Below, piece after piece: positions 62,301-64,000 of a DNA stretch of 64,000 nt (position 1 is the stretch's first letter; every line of letters begins with the position of its first letter). The notes under the pieces were generated by a model. The model saw nothing but the letters and a program-made list of their open reading frames with translations, did not search any database and had not been told where the DNA came from. Both the position numbers and the translations under genes were made by a program. The DNA is from Paraphysomonas bandaiensis (lineage: Eukaryota > Chrysophyceae), in NCBI GenBank assembly GCA_965644295.1, contig CBFFRP010000309.1, positions 62,001-126,000 on the forward strand, written 5' to 3'.

Positions 62301-63606
62301 GTAGCACGCGAAATATACCAATTCTGTTCAAAAAGGCGTGATCTTCCGGAATTATTGCGATGTCCCACGCAGACAGCGCAATGCACTGACCATCTCTATC
62401 GCCAGCCCAAGTGCAGCGTTGAAGCAACTGTGTAATTAGCTCATACATACTCTCAAATGAGTTTCTCAGAGTGCTCAAGAAGTCCCTGCCAGCAGACTGC
62501 AAAGAGTCCGTGAAGTGTCCTAGTGGAACTACACTTGAACTGCTGTCATCACCAGGCTCCGATGAGACACCGGATGACATGGGAACGTTTCCATTCAAAC
62601 GCCCCCCAAGCTCATACGTACATCCACTACTGAAATCACAAACACCATAAAAGGCAGGGTGAATGTACTCCACAACAACGGACTGCAAAAACAATACAGA
62701 AAGAACAGGCAATCGTGGTGATATATCTTCCGGCAAGGCAGTGCTACCAGTAGCTTTCCCCAGCAGCAAAATGAGTGCCTGTAGTCCTGCTGATCGAGAG
62801 TACGCCCGCAACGAGCACTTAAACAACGCACACCTCAAGTGACCAACATCAATACACGATACTTGAAAGAACTCAACTACTTCAGCTAAGCACTTTGAAA
62901 CGGTGAACTGAACATCTTCCAAGTTTTGCCCCATGCTTGACTCAGCGCCTGTACGAGGGGTTGTAGGTAGCGACGGGACAGTGGCAAGAATATGAGCTAT
63001 ATCTCTACTGTAATCGTTGGGTTGAATGGTTAACAAAAACTCAGCCTTCTTGCACAACTCCTGGGAAAGGTGGCCATATGATACACCAGTGGTTTGCTTC
63101 TGTCGAATTGCGTGCTCTACAATTCTTTGTGACGCGCGCCATACGTCCACGAGTAAGGGATGTGGTTTGTCTGACACATTTCTATCTGCAGCATTCAAAG
63201 CTCTGTCCTCTGCATAGCACAGCGACAAACAGCCCGTGTGGTGCAGGAGTGAGACGAGAACTCGTCTGCGCGCACTCTGCATCGGTTCTCCACCGATTTT
63301 GCAAAGCACCGATAAGCCGATATGCCGAAGTAAATGCTCGTCAATACGACGGCCCACTCCGATATTTTCCTGTAAGTGTGTGTAAAACGGATCTTCACTC
63401 TTGTGTTCAATCTCCGAAGTTGGGTGCTGAAGTATAGGTTGATACCTAACTTCAGTGAATCGATCGGAAGACGGCGAATTGGTGCTGGCAAAGGTGCAAT
63501 ACTTTCTGATATCGCGAAAGACCGTATCGATCCACCACGATTTCAGTCTAGCGCTCGCGGGTGACAGTACCAATGTCATGTTCCGTGGTGTCGCTTGAGT
63601 CACCAC
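53381..63606 (-). CDS. giant HECT E3 ubiquitin ligase with UBA, SPRY and MIB/HERC2 domains (5' end uncertain)
   Basis: Main exon 63606-54502 and last exon 54454-53381 joined by a 47-nt intron; about 3,390 residues. It transfers ubiquitin to substrates via a HECT thioester. Order: helical N-terminal ~1,100 residues with an acidic stretch (DDPDDDDDNDDESDDNDVSED); UBA-like QMMEMGFPKEWCEVALRRCR (nt ~60,180); second UBA-like QQLMDMGFPPSWCMRALEAN (nt ~59,880); SPRY (nt ~59,620-59,190); MIB/HERC2-type domain IGTVIEVCEWEDCGPGSGRV (nt ~57,510); second SPRY (nt ~56,880-56,350); HECT (nt ~54,760-53,400). The intron falls inside the HECT sequence VKFLGEGVN/DYGGPYRAVF, so the splice is firm. The catalytic cysteine is in HAQTCFFSLGLP. 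It resembles HERC1/HECTD4-type ligases without RCC1 repeats. The N-terminus is unreliable: its first codons lie in the duplicated segment 63564-64000 in a different frame. Confidence 0.88.
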
Positions 63607-64000
63607 TCGTGAGCCTTTCTCCTAGCATTTGGAGAATGCTGCTACGGGGCCTACGCTCCTCACTTGAGGTACAACCACCAGAATCTTCCGATACCTTGGA
63701 TGGTGATTTCGATGATTTACCAACAAACCTGGCGACTTTGCATCCAGGTAAGAGAGCTGGAGGGATCTCTTGCTTGCTTCTGGAAAACAAGGGGGTCGCA
63801 GGAGGCTTCGTGAAAGGAGCCTCCAGTTGGTGTACGACACCAGACCATACTTCCCACCCATCATCAGACAACAAGCTCCCACAAATAGCATCCCAGTTGA
63901 AGTCGTCGACTTCATTGCTAGTCTCTGAGACGGATAATGGGAGTGACGACTCCGACTGATCTGGAAACAGTCCCTTATCATCCGAATAATTCACACATGC
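63564..64000. repeat. exact repeat of 57494-57930 (offset 6,070 bp)
   Basis: Every base I compared matches; it begins abruptly at 63563/63564 and runs to the window end. On the minus strand it encodes the same MIB-domain upstream segment of the ligase, but is cut by a stop a few codons after the junction. It is either a tandem duplication of a 6,070-bp unit or an assembly join. Confidence 0.95.

Overview
This is a nuclear window from a flagellated, mitochondriate microbial eukaryote. Genes are split by short GT-AG introns, mostly 42-68 nt (range 36-101), in AT-rich sequence with the standard code. There are a mitochondrial-type tryptophanyl-tRNA synthetase with a targeting-like N-terminus, an HDEL-tailed calreticulin, a ciliary CFAP99-like coiled-coil protein and a very long PTGQP repeat protein. 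PTGQP tracts and copia elements with a DNQA protease variant are, from general knowledge, common in stramenopiles, so I favour a stramenopile-like protist; this is inference, not proof. I saw no rRNA, tRNA or CRISPR.

Layout: 1-1951 has no recognisable gene. 1952-8583 holds an MDR oxidoreductase (-), calreticulin (+, 2 exons), pirin (-, 3 exons), a 340-bp TATG microsatellite, a perfect 72-bp hairpin and a ROK sugar kinase (+, 4 exons). 10154-11215 is a phosphotriesterase-like protein that appears to have lost its metal ligands and carries a C-terminal zinc finger. 12121-27564 is one 12-exon gene for a protein of about 4,970 residues: signal peptide, six Kelch repeats, about 1,800 residues of PTGQP, REJ-like region, EGF-like cysteines, several membrane segments, an EF-hand and a long Ser/Pro tail. 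All eleven introns keep phase.

30224-38680 holds an UNC93-like transporter, a small nuclear-type protein, mitochondrial TrpRS (-, 3 exons), a MITE-like element and the CFAP99-like gene (4 exons). 40200-47730 is a graveyard of retroelements containing two diverged inverted duplications, a Gag with a CCCH finger interrupted by a stop codon inside a hairpin, a chromodomain-like fragment and a copia-type gag-protease-integrase remnant.

48184-51598 is an OSCA/TMEM63 (DUF221) channel-type gene (7 exons). 51842-53060 holds tandem and inverted repeats. 53381-63606 is a giant HECT ubiquitin ligase (-) with two UBA, two SPRY and a MIB/HERC2-type domain. The last 437 bases (63564-64000) repeat 57494-57930 exactly, which means a tandem duplication or an assembly join, so the ligase's true N-terminus is uncertain.

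The genes do not form an operon-like unit. Two look cilium- or membrane-sensing related (the REJ/polycystin-like giant and CFAP99), one is a probable mechanosensitive channel, and the rest are housekeeping. All exon joins were worked out by eye from reading-frame continuity and GT-AG sites; no transcripts were available.
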